Shown here: positions 7,603 through 16,780 of the stretch, piece by piece | How the letters are laid out: each line of letters opens with the position of its first letter | Numbering within the stretch: position 1 is the stretch's first letter | Assembly (NCBI GenBank): GCA_017431345.1 | Contig: JAFRLH010000057.1 | Coordinates: forward strand, 39,952 to 103,951 | Source: Lachnospiraceae bacterium | Lineage (GTDB): Bacteria > Bacillota > Clostridia > Lachnospirales > Lachnospiraceae | Length of the DNA: 64,000 bases | Reading direction: 5' to 3' | The notes under the pieces: model-generated | Databases searched by the model: none | What the model was told of the DNA's origin: nothing | Seen by the model: only the letters and a program-made list of their open reading frames with translations | Made by a program: the position numbers and the translations under genes

Positions 7603-9018
7603 ATGTCAGAGGAAAAGGAAATCAAAAAAACTGTAACGGAAAAGGATAACGGCAGCAGGAAAGCTGCCGCCGCGTCTCCGCTGGAAACGGAAAAGATCAG
7701 CCGTCTGCTGGTCTCCTTCTGCATTCCCGCGCTCGCGAGCAGCCTGGTCACTTCCGTTTATAATATCGTTGACCAGCTGTTCATCGGGAACCTGCTTGGC
7801 GTGGCGGGAAACGCGGCGACCAATGTTGTATTCCCTGCCGTCACCCTGATTTCCGCCTTATCGCTGATGTGCGGCGTCGGTTCCTCGAATTCCATGAACA
7901 TCCACAGAGGCCGCGGAGATACAAAAACCGCCGCAAAATGTGTCGGCGGAGGATTCGGCATGATGATCCTTTTCGGCCTGGCTGTTATGATCCCGATGCT
8001 TTTGGCGACAAGACCGATCCTGACCCTTTTCGGATGCACGGAATCGGTCATGCCGTACGCGCTGGATTATGCCCGTATCATTGCGCTGTCGTTTGTCTTC
8101 TCCATGATCAGCGCAGCCGGCACCTTCCTTGTCCGGGCGGACGGTGCGCCGAAATTCGCGCTGTACTGCATCGCCGTCGGATCGTTATCCAATGTATTCA
8201 TGGACTGGATCTTCATCTATGTCTTCGGATGGGGGATCAAAGGAGCTGCCTGGGCGACGTTTCTGGCGCAGGCGATCAGTACCGCGATGGTCCTGTGGTA
8301 TATGACAAAACGGTTCAGATCGTTTACCCTTTCGGCAGAAGATTTCAGACCGGATCTGCAGATTTATGGCAGGCTTGCCGCGATCGGTTTCGGTCCTGCG
8401 TTCAACTTCGGCACGCAGGCGATCGTGCAGATCTTTATCAATAATGCGCTGCGGAAATACGGCGCGCAGTCGGTTTACGGCAGCGATGTCTGCCTGGCGA
8501 TCGCGGGTATTGCCGGAAAAGTGAATACGTTTGCATCCGGTGTTGTGGTAGGCCTGACGAACGGACTGCAGCCGATCTCCAGCTATAATTTCGGACGGAA
8601 GAATTATAAGAGAGTAGCGGAAGCCGGAAAGAAAGTGGTCGGTCTGGTGCTTGCCATCGGATTCGTGATCTTTCTTTGCTATCAGATCTTCCCGGTGCAG
8701 ATCACTTCACTATTCGGTGAGGGAGATGAACTGTATTTTGAATTTGCAGCGAAATATTTCCGCATCTTTTATCTGCTGATCATGCTGTTCGGGCTGCAGA
8801 GCTCTGTGGCGGGATTCTTTTCGTCGCAGGGAAAGGTGAAGCAGTCGATCACGATCTCGCTCGTCCGGCAGGTGATCTTCTTCCCGCCGCTGCTGATCAT
8901 CCTCCCGAAATTCTTCGGGCTCACCGGCGTGCTGGTATCCGGCCCGCTGTCGGATCTTGCGATGGCGGTCGTGGCAGGGACGCTCTTTATCAGGGAACTG
9001 AAGAAGCTGGAAAGCTGA
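7603..9018 (+). CDS. MATE family efflux transporter
   Basis: A 471-residue integral membrane protein with about twelve hydrophobic segments and a cytoplasmic N-terminal tail of some 35 residues rich in Lys and Glu. The first membrane segments carry the MATE pattern IPALASSLVTSVYNIVDQ and a second half of the same layout begins near residue 250. MATE proteins export cationic drugs or metabolites using Na+ or H+ gradients; the substrate cannot be read from sequence. The gene converges on the Crp/Fnr-type gene with only 15 bases between the stops. Confidence 0.92.
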   Translation: MSEEKEIKKTVTEKDNGSRKAAAASPLETEKISRLLVSFCIPALASSLVTSVYNIVDQLFIGNLLGVAGNAATNVVFPAVTLISALSLMCGVGSSNSMNIHRGRGDTKTAAKCVGGGFGMMILFGLAVMIPMLLATRPILTLFGCTESVMPYALDYARIIALSFVFSMISAAGTFLVRADGAPKFALYCIAVGSLSNVFMDWIFIYVFGWGIKGAAWATFLAQAISTAMVLWYMTKRFRSFTLSAEDFRPDLQIYGRLAAIGFGPAFNFGTQAIVQIFINNALRKYGAQSVYGSDVCLAIAGIAGKVNTFASGVVVGLTNGLQPISSYNFGRKNYKRVAEAGKKVVGLVLAIGFVIFLCYQIFPVQITSLFGEGDELYFEFAAKYFRIFYLLIMLFGLQSSVAGFFSSQGKVKQSITISLVRQVIFFPPLLIILPKFFGLTGVLVSGPLSDLAMAVVAGTLFIRELKKLES

Positions 9019-9033
9019 GTGCCGGCAGCCGCC

Positions 9034-9741
9034 TCACTGATCTTCCTCCAGTTCCAGACTGTCCATATACGTCAACAGCGCATCGATATCCGGCACATAG
9101 AGGTGCCCTTTATGCTTGCTGATCAAACCCATATCAGCAAGTTTTTTCAGCTTCCTGGTGACAGTAACGCGGTTCAATCCCAGAATCTCTGCTGTCATCT
9201 GGTGGCTGATCTTATCTTTGACATACATCCCGTCTTTATACTTTTCTCCGTAATTTTCCAGATCGCTGATGATCATCCGGCAGATCTTCCATTCTGTATT
9301 CTGCCGGGAACCGATCCGCTGTGTCTCCATGGAGGATACGAATTTCCCGCAGACGGAATCCAGAAGATCAAGCGAAATGTCAATATCGGATTTCATCGCC
9401 CGGATCAGGTCGCAGCGGTCGATGACCACGATCTCTGAAGCGGTCAGTGTTGTGAACAGCACCGGACACGGCTTCGGGAAGAGGGCATATTCCTCCAGAA
9501 AAAGCGATCCGCTCCGCATGATATTGTAAACGCGGTGCTCCCCGGAATACGAATCTTCATAGACCTTCACCCGGCCTGTCACGAGCAGATAGCAGCTCTC
9601 CGGCGGTCTTTCCCGGAAATCAAAAATATAGTTTTTCGGGAACTGTTTTACAGTCCCGAGTTCCTTCAGACGTTCATAGCCCCTGTTTATCCGCAGGATA
9701 TGGTACTGATCGGCTAAAGGCTCTTTATAATTGTTTTTCAT
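9034..9741 (-). CDS. Crp/Fnr family transcriptional regulator
   Basis: A 235-residue regulator with an N-terminal cyclic-nucleotide-binding-type beta barrel (about 25-125; YLLVTGRVKVYED and GSLFLEEYALF) and a C-terminal winged helix-turn-helix (178-206, ISHQMTAEILGLNRVTVTRKL). The Fnr-type N-terminal cysteine cluster is absent, so it does not look like a classical Fe-S oxygen sensor. It is divergent from the methyltransferase-fusion gene at 9836 and could control that promoter as well as its own. The effector is unknown. Confidence 0.9.
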   Translation of the reverse strand: MKNNYKEPLADQYHILRINRGYERLKELGTVKQFPKNYIFDFRERPPESCYLLVTGRVKVYEDSYSGEHRVYNIMRSGSLFLEEYALFPKPCPVLFTTLTASEIVVIDRCDLIRAMKSDIDISLDLLDSVCGKFVSSMETQRIGSRQNTEWKICRMIISDLENYGEKYKDGMYVKDKISHQMTAEILGLNRVTVTRKLKKLADMGLISKHKGHLYVPDIDALLTYMDSLELEEDQ

Positions 9742-9835
9742 GATTCTTCACCCGCTCATGGCAAAAATGTGTTTATGAACGAACATCTTCCTGATATAAT
9801 TATAACATACTTTACGAAAACGGAGTAAGGGAAAA

Positions 9836-10684
9836 ATGAAAACTGCGGTCATTCTCGGCGCCGGACAGATGGGCCGGGCGCTTACAGAGCTTATCAATAC
9901 GAACAGATACAGGATTACAGCGATCGGAGATAATGATCCGGGGAAGCACAATACGGCAGCGGAGCCGCCCGTTATGTCTGTAGAAGAAGCGCTTGCAGCA
10001 AGACCGGAAACAGCAGTGATCGCTGTCATGGGGGAAGACAGAGCAGCAGCGATAAAGAAGCAGGCATTGGACTGCGGGTACACAGGCAGGATCCTGCTGC
10101 TCTCTGAACTTTCCGATCTGCTGGATGTGCGGGGACGTACAATAAAACTGATCTGTGACCGGATCAATGATCTGAAGATCCCCGGAGCGGCGGCTGAACT
10201 GGGTGTGTACAAAGGAGATACTGCAAGACTGATCAATCTGTATCTGCCGGACAGGGCATTCTATCTCTTTGATACATTTGAAGGATTTGATGAAAGAGAC
10301 AAAGCATCCGGGCAGGACGGGAACAGACCGTTCAAAGCAGGGATGTTTGCCGACACGTCTGAAGAAATGGTGACCGGCCGGCTTCCGCATCCGGAAAAAG
10401 CAGTTATTCAAAAAGGCTATTTTCCGGAGACTGCGGCAGGTCTCGAAGAAGAGCGCTATGCCTTTGTGAGCCTGGATCCCGATCTGTATGCGCCGGTCCT
10501 GGCAGGCCTGCGCTATTTCATCCCCCGGCTCAGTCCGGGCGGCATGATCGTTCTGCATGATTATAACAATAAACAGTTCCCGGGCGCGCATCAGGCAGTC
10601 AGTGATTTTGAGGCGGAAAACGGACGGCTGCTGCTCGTTCCGCTCGCAGATCTGCATGGGTCGTGCGTGATCATGAAGCAATAG
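9836..10684 (+). CDS. Rossmann-domain / TylF-type methyltransferase fusion
   Basis: A 282-residue two-domain protein. Residues 1-100 form a nucleotide-binding Rossmann unit (AVILGAGQMGRAL) like those of PglD-type or CoA-binding domains. Residues 110-282 resemble TylF/MycF O-methyltransferases, with an AELGVYKGDTARLI SAM-binding loop, LFDTFEGFDE, FVSLDPDLYAP and a GGMIVLHDYNN segment typical of the metal-binding region. It probably methylates a sugar or small hydroxylated compound. There is no obvious pathway partner nearby. A TATAAT box lies at 9795-9800. Confidence 0.75.
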   Translation: MKTAVILGAGQMGRALTELINTNRYRITAIGDNDPGKHNTAAEPPVMSVEEALAARPETAVIAVMGEDRAAAIKKQALDCGYTGRILLLSELSDLLDVRGRTIKLICDRINDLKIPGAAAELGVYKGDTARLINLYLPDRAFYLFDTFEGFDERDKASGQDGNRPFKAGMFADTSEEMVTGRLPHPEKAVIQKGYFPETAAGLEEERYAFVSLDPDLYAPVLAGLRYFIPRLSPGGMIVLHDYNNKQFPGAHQAVSDFEAENGRLLLVPLADLHGSCVIMKQ

Positions 10685-10714
10685 TATATCGCACCTGCAG
10701 TGCGGTGACTTTGC

Positions 10715-10742
10715 AATGATATAATATATTTTTTATATCATT
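10715..10742. other. AT-rich inverted repeat after the methyltransferase gene
   Basis: AATGATATAA (10715-10724) is exactly complementary to TTATATCATT (10733-10742). It may act as a weak terminator or as an operator, since it touches the -35 region of the transketolase promoter. Confidence 0.35.
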
Positions 10743-10746
10743 GTTC

Positions 10747-10775
10747 TTGTTAGAAGTTCTGTTTTATGATAAAAT
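10747..10775 (+). promoter_or_regulatory. Likely promoter of transketolase
   Basis: TTGTTA (10747-10752) and TAAAAT (10770-10775) are separated by 17 bases, about 50 bases before the start codon. An overlapping alternative is TTGTTC at 10741 with TATGAT at 10765 (18-base spacer). Confidence 0.55.
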
Positions 10776-10827
10776 AATAATGCACGTAAGCAACTATAAG
10801 GCCTCAGCTTTGAACATAGGAGGAACT

Positions 10828-12816
10828 ATGACAGACATCAGACAGGAAGCAGTAAATTCAATTCGTATTCTTTCGGCAGATACGGTACAGAAGGCAAATT
10901 CCGGACATCCCGGCATGCCGCTCGGCGCAGCGCCCGCAGCGTATGAACTGTGGAGCGCGCATATGAAACATGATCCGAAAGCACCGGAATGGTACAACAG
11001 GGACAGATTCGTCCTTTCTTCCGGTCATGCTTCGGCGCTCCTTTATTCCCTGCTTCACCTTTTCGGGTACGGGGATCTTTCTGTGGAAGATCTGAAGAAC
11101 TTCCGTCAGTTCGGCTCGCTTACCCCCGGCCATCCGGAATATAAGCACACCGCAGGCGTGGAAGCGACCACCGGTCCGCTCGGCGCAGGCCTTTCCATGG
11201 CTGTCGGCATGGCGGTTGCGGAAGCGCATCTGGCAGAGGTCTTCAACAAGGAGAATTATCCTGTATTTGATCATTACACCTTTGTGATGTGCGGCGACGG
11301 CTGCATGATGGAAGGCATTTCTTCGGAGTCCATGTCTCTGGCCGGCACCCTCGGTCTCGGCAAGCTCATCGTGATCTATGATTCCAACAGGATCTCGATC
11401 GAAGGCAGCACGGATATCGCCTTTACCGAAAATGTGCAGAAACGCTTTGAAGCCTTTGGCTTCCAGCTTATTACGGTGGAAGACGGCACGGATCTTGATT
11501 CCATCGGCGCAGCTATTGAAGAAGCAAAGGCGGATCTCACACGTCCTTCACTCATCACCGTAAAGACCGAGATCGGCTACGGCTGCCCGGCAAAGCAGGG
11601 TAAGGCAGTAGCCCACGGCGAGCCGCTTGGACCTGAAAATGTTGCAGCGATGAGAGAGAATCTCGGCTGGAAATATGACGAAGCATTCTTCGTTCCGGAA
11701 GAAGTCTATGCGCATTACAGAGCGCTTGCCGAAGCCGGCGCGAAAGCCCATGCCGAATGGGAGAAGATGTTCTCAGAGTACTTTGAAAAGTATCCTGAGA
11801 TGAAGAAGGTCTGGGAGGATCATTTCTGCCAGGATATCGACGCAGCGCTTCCAGAAGATTTCTTCGCGCCGACAGAAAAGGCCCAGGCGACCAGAGCTTC
11901 CTCCGGCGTTGTCATCAATAAACTGAAAGATGTCATTCCCGGACTGATGGGCGGCTCCGCAGATCTTGCACCTTCGAACAAGACGAACATGAAGGGCGCA
12001 GGAGATTTCTCGAAGGAAGACCGTCTCGGCAGGAATATGCATTTCGGCGTAAGAGAACTTGCGATGACAGGCATTGTGAACGGCATGATGCTTCACGGCG
12101 GACTGAAAGCTTACGGCGCGACATTCTTTGTCTTTGCCGATTATATGAAACCGATGATGAGACTGGCCGCGATCATGAAGCTGCCGTCGATCTATGTCCT
12201 TACCCACGACAGCATCGGCGTCGGCGAAGACGGTCCGACCCATGAGCCGATCGAGCAGCTTGCATCGCTCCGCGCAACGCCCGGCATCAATGTGTTCCGC
12301 CCGGCGGATGATGCGGAGACCGCAGCAGCCTGGTACAGCGCCGTTACATCCAAGGATGCTCCCACCGTCATCGCGCTGACCAGACAGAATCTGAATCAGC
12401 TCGGCGTCTGCGGAGAGAAAGCACTGCGCGGCGCCTATATCGTGAAGGGATCCGAAACCGAGACGCCGGATGTCATCCTGATCGGTACCGGTTCCGAAGT
12501 AGACGTTGCACTGAAAGCTGCTGAGATCCTGGCAGAGAAGGATGTGAAGGCCAGAGTGGTCAGCATGCCGTGCATGGAACTCTTCGAGGCACAGAGCGAG
12601 GAATATAAGGAAGCCGTGCTTCCGAAGGCTGTCCGTGCGAGGGTCTGCATCGAAGCAGGATCCGCCTATGGCTGGGAAAAATATGCCGGCCTCGACGGCG
12701 CGATCATCGCGATGAACGGCTATGGCGCCTCCGCACCATACAAGGTGCTCTTCCCGTATTTCGGATTTACGCCTGAAAATGCGGCGGAGAAGGCGCTGGA
12801 GGTACTGAACAAATAA
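10828..12816 (+). CDS. tkt: Transketolase
   Basis: A 662-residue, full-length transketolase, the TPP enzyme that moves two-carbon units between sugar phosphates in the non-oxidative pentose phosphate pathway. Visible signatures include SGHPGMPLGAAP at the N-terminus, the TPP/Mg motif GDGCMMEGISSE starting about residue 155, and the second-domain loop THDSIGVGEDGPTHEP. The start at 10828 has AGGAGG directly upstream; the open frame continues back to 10741 but without a ribosome site. The stop codon is immediately followed by the start of the next gene. Confidence 0.97.
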   Translation: MTDIRQEAVNSIRILSADTVQKANSGHPGMPLGAAPAAYELWSAHMKHDPKAPEWYNRDRFVLSSGHASALLYSLLHLFGYGDLSVEDLKNFRQFGSLTPGHPEYKHTAGVEATTGPLGAGLSMAVGMAVAEAHLAEVFNKENYPVFDHYTFVMCGDGCMMEGISSESMSLAGTLGLGKLIVIYDSNRISIEGSTDIAFTENVQKRFEAFGFQLITVEDGTDLDSIGAAIEEAKADLTRPSLITVKTEIGYGCPAKQGKAVAHGEPLGPENVAAMRENLGWKYDEAFFVPEEVYAHYRALAEAGAKAHAEWEKMFSEYFEKYPEMKKVWEDHFCQDIDAALPEDFFAPTEKAQATRASSGVVINKLKDVIPGLMGGSADLAPSNKTNMKGAGDFSKEDRLGRNMHFGVRELAMTGIVNGMMLHGGLKAYGATFFVFADYMKPMMRLAAIMKLPSIYVLTHDSIGVGEDGPTHEPIEQLASLRATPGINVFRPADDAETAAAWYSAVTSKDAPTVIALTRQNLNQLGVCGEKALRGAYIVKGSETETPDVILIGTGSEVDVALKAAEILAEKDVKARVVSMPCMELFEAQSEEYKEAVLPKAVRARVCIEAGSAYGWEKYAGLDGAIIAMNGYGASAPYKVLFPYFGFTPENAAEKALEVLNK

Positions 12817-14091
12817 ATGATGAAAGATGGTTTCACAAGACATCTTCATAAAGGTAAAATACTGGCACTGTGGCTCACCGCCGCAGTGCTTCTTTGCGCT
12901 TGTGCGATCGTGCCGGCCGGCGAGACGGATGAAGTCGTTGCGGTGGAGGAAATTTCACAGCAAACGGAACAGGCTGATTCCGGTGGACAGGGCGGTGCAG
13001 AAGGGGTTGCCTCACAGGAGGAGGTAATTGCTGTCGATGAAGAGGAGACAGCCAGCGGCGGACTTTCGGATGCTGTTCTTTCTCCGGCTTCGGAGGAAGA
13101 CGCCGGGATCGGCCTGACGGTGACATTTCTGGATGTCGGCCAGGGCAATGCCGTCATTGCAGAATCGGACGGACATTACATGCTGATCGACGGCGGCCCG
13201 GCGGACACTTCTTCCCTGGTCGTCCGCACCCTGAAGAACATGGGTGTTGAAAAGCTGGATTACATGATCGCTACGCATTATGACGCGGATCACATCAGCG
13301 GTCTGGTGGGCGCACTGAATGTCTTTGAGACCGGCCTGCTTCTGCTGCCGGATTATGAAACAGATACCTCGATCTATCAGTCTTTCATGCGCATGTATGA
13401 AAAAAACGGATGCGAAGGTCATTTTCCGGTGCCGGGAGAGACCTATGCACTCGGAAGGGCTGCTTTCGATATCGTTGCGCCCTTCGATTATGCAGCAGAG
13501 CAGGAGAATGATCGTTCGATCGGCATCCGGCTGTGGTATGAGGAAACGTCCTTCCTGCTGCTCGGCGACGCCGGCTATGAGAGCGAAGCGGAGATGATCA
13601 ACGCCGGGGAAATGCTGGATTCGGATGTGTATCTGGCTTCCCATCACGGCAGTGCCTGGTCATCCACGGAAGATCTTCTGGAGGAAGTCAGTCCGGATAT
13701 TGCCGTGATCAGCGTGGGGAGGGATAATTCCTACGGACATCCTGCGGAACAGACACTGGAACGGATTTTTGATGCAGGCGCGAAAGTGCTGCGGACGGAT
13801 CTTTCCGGTACAATTATTGCTGAAAGCGACGGGGAGAAAATAACATTCAGCGCGGAGCCGATGTCCCGGAAGAAGATGAGAGAAGCGCTGACAGCCGCAG
13901 AAGCGGAAAAGTCCGTCCCGGCGGATGACAGCGCCGGCACGGACAGCAGATACATTGGCAATATCAACAGTTTCAAATTTCACAGACCGGACTGCGGCTC
14001 GCTTCCCGCAGAGCATAACCGGGTGTATTTCGACAGCCGGGAGGAAGCGGTGGAAGCAGGCTACGAGCCGTGCGGCAGCTGCAGGCCGTAA
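12817..14091 (+). CDS. Secreted ComEC-like metallo-beta-lactamase-fold lipoprotein
   Basis: A 424-residue exported hydrolase of the ComEC/Rec2 hydrolase type. The N-terminus has a hydrophobic segment ending in LLCAC, a plausible lipobox (Cys about residue 28), then an acidic linker. The MBL domain starts with VTFLDVGQGNAVI and carries the metal motif THYDADH (153-159) and LASHHGS (about 273-279). The C-terminal 45 residues contain His and Cys residues (HRPDCGS, EPCGSC) of the small metal-binding tail often found on such proteins. It begins one base after the transketolase stop. Likely role: hydrolysis of an extracellular phosphodiester or nucleic acid; the substrate is not known. Confidence 0.85.
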   Translation: MMKDGFTRHLHKGKILALWLTAAVLLCACAIVPAGETDEVVAVEEISQQTEQADSGGQGGAEGVASQEEVIAVDEEETASGGLSDAVLSPASEEDAGIGLTVTFLDVGQGNAVIAESDGHYMLIDGGPADTSSLVVRTLKNMGVEKLDYMIATHYDADHISGLVGALNVFETGLLLLPDYETDTSIYQSFMRMYEKNGCEGHFPVPGETYALGRAAFDIVAPFDYAAEQENDRSIGIRLWYEETSFLLLGDAGYESEAEMINAGEMLDSDVYLASHHGSAWSSTEDLLEEVSPDIAVISVGRDNSYGHPAEQTLERIFDAGAKVLRTDLSGTIIAESDGEKITFSAEPMSRKKMREALTAAEAEKSVPADDSAGTDSRYIGNINSFKFHRPDCGSLPAEHNRVYFDSREEAVEAGYEPCGSCRP

Positions 14092-14099
14092 GACAAAGA

Positions 14100-14126
14100 A
14101 AAACGGGGAGGGACACTCCCCGTTTT
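14100..14126 (+). terminator. Rho-independent terminator after the MBL lipoprotein gene
   Basis: AAAACGGGGAG (14100-14110) and CTCCCCGTTTT (14116-14126) form an 11-base-pair stem with a 5-base loop. The TTTT of the stem end serves as a short U-tract. Confidence 0.75.
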
Positions 14127-14160
14127 ATATAAACTATTCTGTATTCTGGCTTTTTTTTCT

Positions 14161-14322
14161 GCCGATACCCTTTTTTCCTCATTCACAGCTGGAAAACTCC
14201 GAAAAAGGGGTAGCGTCTGAATAAAAGCAGTCTGTTAACACCAGAAGTAACAAAAAGGACTTCAGAAGGGCGGTCTAAAGGGGTAGCGTCGGCTAATAAT
14301 CTGTCGGGTTACCCCTTTTTGA
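14161..14322. repeat. Two copies of a GACGATACCCCTTTT-type inverted repeat
   Basis: The first copy pairs GCCGATACCCTTTTTTC (14161-14177) with GAAAAAGGGGTAGCGTC (14201-14217). The second pairs TAAAGGGGTAGC (14276-14287) with GGGTTACCCCTTTTT (14306-14320). The right arm of the second copy contains the stop codon and last codons of the minus-strand CapA gene. Related arms occur at 56183-56314. Confidence 0.6.
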
Positions 14323-15481
14323 CGATCTGTTTGAACAGCTTCTTCAGATAGGCCGGATTCATATCCTTCTTGTGCCGTTTCACATAGAGAAAATGATTTT
14401 TCGCCTTCTTCTCCGTAAAACTGCTGAGTTTCATCGTATAATTGTTCTTGTGTCCCGGACTCAGATAGGTTACCAGCGGTACCAGATCGTAGGATTTTAT
14501 CCGTGTCCCTTTTTTATCCTTCACGATCCGTACTTTTGCCATGCCGCCGAGCATGCGGGGCACTTCTTTCTGATTGGATATGAAGTTGCCGAGAGAATAG
14601 TAGATCAGCATCTTATGCCCGGTCTTCTTATCCTTCATCATTTTATACGGTTCGACAACATGCGGGTGCGTACCGATCACGAGATCCACGCCTTCTTTCA
14701 AAAACAGATCCGCCCAGTATTTCTGGTTCGAGCTGGGGGTATATTTGTATTCCGTTCCCCAGTGAGGAAATACGATCACGAAATCCGCTTTCTTTTTCGC
14801 GCTGCGGATATCCTTGATGATATTCTTTTTGTTCGCGGAAGTCAGCATGTCGATCAGATATCCTTTGCCGGACGGAAGCGACCGCCCGTTCAGGCTGTAG
14901 GTATAGTTGAGCATGGCGATCTTTATGCCGTTCTTCTTCACAATATCGATGCTGTTCCGGTCTTTTTTGCTGTCATGAATGCCCAGAACGGTAATGTCCG
15001 GATGATGCTTTCGCCAATATTTCAGTGTTCCCAGTACATTTTCCTGGCCGCGGTCCAGGGTATGGTTCGTGGCGTGGGTGACCACGTCGAACCCGGCTTT
15101 TGCGATCGCGTCCGCGACGGCATAGGGTGATCCGAAGCGGGGATAGGAGGTATAATCCTTTTTCACAAGGATCGTTTCCTGATTGATCACGGAAAGATCC
15201 GCCGCCCGAATATCCTTCTTTATGTATTTGAACATCTTGTCAAAATTGTATCCGCCGCCTTTTTTCTTCATCCGGGTATAGACCGGCTTGTGCAGCAGAT
15301 CGTCGCCGACAGCAGTAAGATCGACGATGCATTTTTCGGTTTTCTTATTTTTGCTTTCGGTGCTTTCCGCCGTCGTTTTCGGCTCCTCCGCCGCATAAGC
15401 GGGAACACTGAAGCCTGCAGAAAGGATCATCAGTACAGTCAGCAGCAGACAAAGCAGTCTGGCGGTCTTTGGTTGTTTCAT
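14309..15481 (-). CDS. CapA family secreted protein
   Basis: A 390-residue exported member of the CapA/PgsA (calcineurin-like) family, known from poly-gamma-glutamate capsule systems but often of unknown role when alone. A signal peptide ends near VPAYAAE. The fold signatures are TAVGDDLLHKPV, VINQETILV, THATNHTLDRGQ, VFPHWGTEYKYTPSS, VIGTHPHVVEPY and YYSLGNFISNQ. The start at 15481 follows AGGAGGAG; an upstream in-frame ATG at 15511 has no such site. No other capsule genes are near. Its last codons lie inside a dispersed repeat. Confidence 0.9.
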   Translation of the reverse strand: MKQPKTARLLCLLLTVLMILSAGFSVPAYAAEEPKTTAESTESKNKKTEKCIVDLTAVGDDLLHKPVYTRMKKKGGGYNFDKMFKYIKKDIRAADLSVINQETILVKKDYTSYPRFGSPYAVADAIAKAGFDVVTHATNHTLDRGQENVLGTLKYWRKHHPDITVLGIHDSKKDRNSIDIVKKNGIKIAMLNYTYSLNGRSLPSGKGYLIDMLTSANKKNIIKDIRSAKKKADFVIVFPHWGTEYKYTPSSNQKYWADLFLKEGVDLVIGTHPHVVEPYKMMKDKKTGHKMLIYYSLGNFISNQKEVPRMLGGMAKVRIVKDKKGTRIKSYDLVPLVTYLSPGHKNNYTMKLSSFTEKKAKNHFLYVKRHKKDMNPAYLKKLFKQIVKKG

Positions 15482-15694
15482 TTTCTTCTCCTCCTGTAAC
15501 CTGTCCGGCACGCGAAAGCGTGCGTTTCATTAATTATAGCATTGTTTCGTCGGATTCTGCAGAAAAATTCACGAAAAACACTTAAAATAGTCACATTCTG
15601 CTGTCAAAATAAAGTTATAATGAAATAAACCGTTCCGGACAGAGAAAAGAACCCGCCGGATGGATTTGAGAATACGTAATTTGAGGAAGAGTAT

Positions 15695-16624
15695 ATGAAC
15701 GGTATTACATTTTACTTCGGATGGGAAGCATCTCTTATGCTGTGGCTGCAAAGCCATATGGGAACGCTGGCTGAAAAAGCGGCCGCCGCGGCAACGGTTC
15801 TGGGGGAGGAACTCTGCCTGATCGCGGTCCTCGGCCTCCTGTACTGGTGTATCGATAAAAAGTTTGCCGTGTTTGTCGGAACAAATATCACTCTTGGACT
15901 GGTCGCAAATCCCATGCTGAAAAACGTCGTGCTCCGGAGAAGGCCTTATTTTGATATCGAAGGAATAGAGTGCCTGAAACCGGTGCACAGCGGGGATATT
16001 TATGATATCTCGCTGCAGGGATACTCTTTCCCGAGCGGACATTCCATGAATTCGGCGCTGGTGTACGGCTCTCTGCCAATGTACAGAAAAAAGAAGATCC
16101 TGATCGTCGCCGCTTTTATCCTGCCGCTGCTGGTCGGGTTCTCCCGGGTCCTGCTCGGCGTTCATTATCCTACCGATGTGCTCGCAGGCTGGGCCTGCGG
16201 CGCGGCCATTGTTTTCGGAATGTCTTATCTCCAGCGGAAAATAAAGAGAAAGGGCATTCTGCGGCTGGTGATTTTTCTGGTATCCTGTACAGGTATCCTG
16301 TACTGCAGGACGGCGGATTATTATACCGCGCTCGGTGTGATGGGCGGGATGTTCCTGGCACTGCCGTTTGAAGAAAAGTTTGTGCAGTTTTCGATGACTT
16401 CGGATCTGGCGTTTGCTTCCTTGAGAGTGTTGGGCGGGCTTGTCTTATATTTTGCGCTGAATTCTCTGCTGAAACTCCCGTTCGACGCGAAATGGCTGGC
16501 ACAGCCGGAACTGCTGCCTTTTCTGGTGAGGGCTGTAAGATATTGTATCATCGGATTCGTGCTGCTGGGCGTGTATCCGATAGTGTTCCGTTATGAAATA
16601 TTCCTTCCCCGAAAATGGAGGTGA
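15695..16624 (+). CDS. PAP2-family membrane phosphatase
   Basis: A 309-residue membrane protein with the three PAP2 motifs in order: KNVVLRRRP (about residues 75-83), FPSGHS (about 111-116) and SRVLLGVHYPTD (about 149-160). These provide the phosphate-binding Lys/Arg, the catalytic His and the nucleophilic His. About six to eight membrane segments are evident. It probably dephosphorylates a lipid phosphate such as undecaprenyl pyrophosphate or phosphatidic acid. It is divergent from CapA; a TATAAT box lies at 15616-15621. Confidence 0.92.
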   Translation: MNGITFYFGWEASLMLWLQSHMGTLAEKAAAAATVLGEELCLIAVLGLLYWCIDKKFAVFVGTNITLGLVANPMLKNVVLRRRPYFDIEGIECLKPVHSGDIYDISLQGYSFPSGHSMNSALVYGSLPMYRKKKILIVAAFILPLLVGFSRVLLGVHYPTDVLAGWACGAAIVFGMSYLQRKIKRKGILRLVIFLVSCTGILYCRTADYYTALGVMGGMFLALPFEEKFVQFSMTSDLAFASLRVLGGLVLYFALNSLLKLPFDAKWLAQPELLPFLVRAVRYCIIGFVLLGVYPIVFRYEIFLPRKWR

Positions 16625-16780
16625 CCTCCGGAACCGGCACCGCCTGACAATCAGGACAGATCATTCCAGGTTTTTCTGCAGAGAATTCTTTCTGCTAAAA
16701 GCCTGTTTTTTCTGAAAGAAATATGGATTATTCTGTTAAAACGGTGTAAAATAATAACAATATTGGAAGCGGAGATCAGA

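Noticed and set aside
11773-12849. Long minus-strand open frame opposite transketolase
   Set aside because: Antisense to a certain transketolase; no ribosome site or motif.
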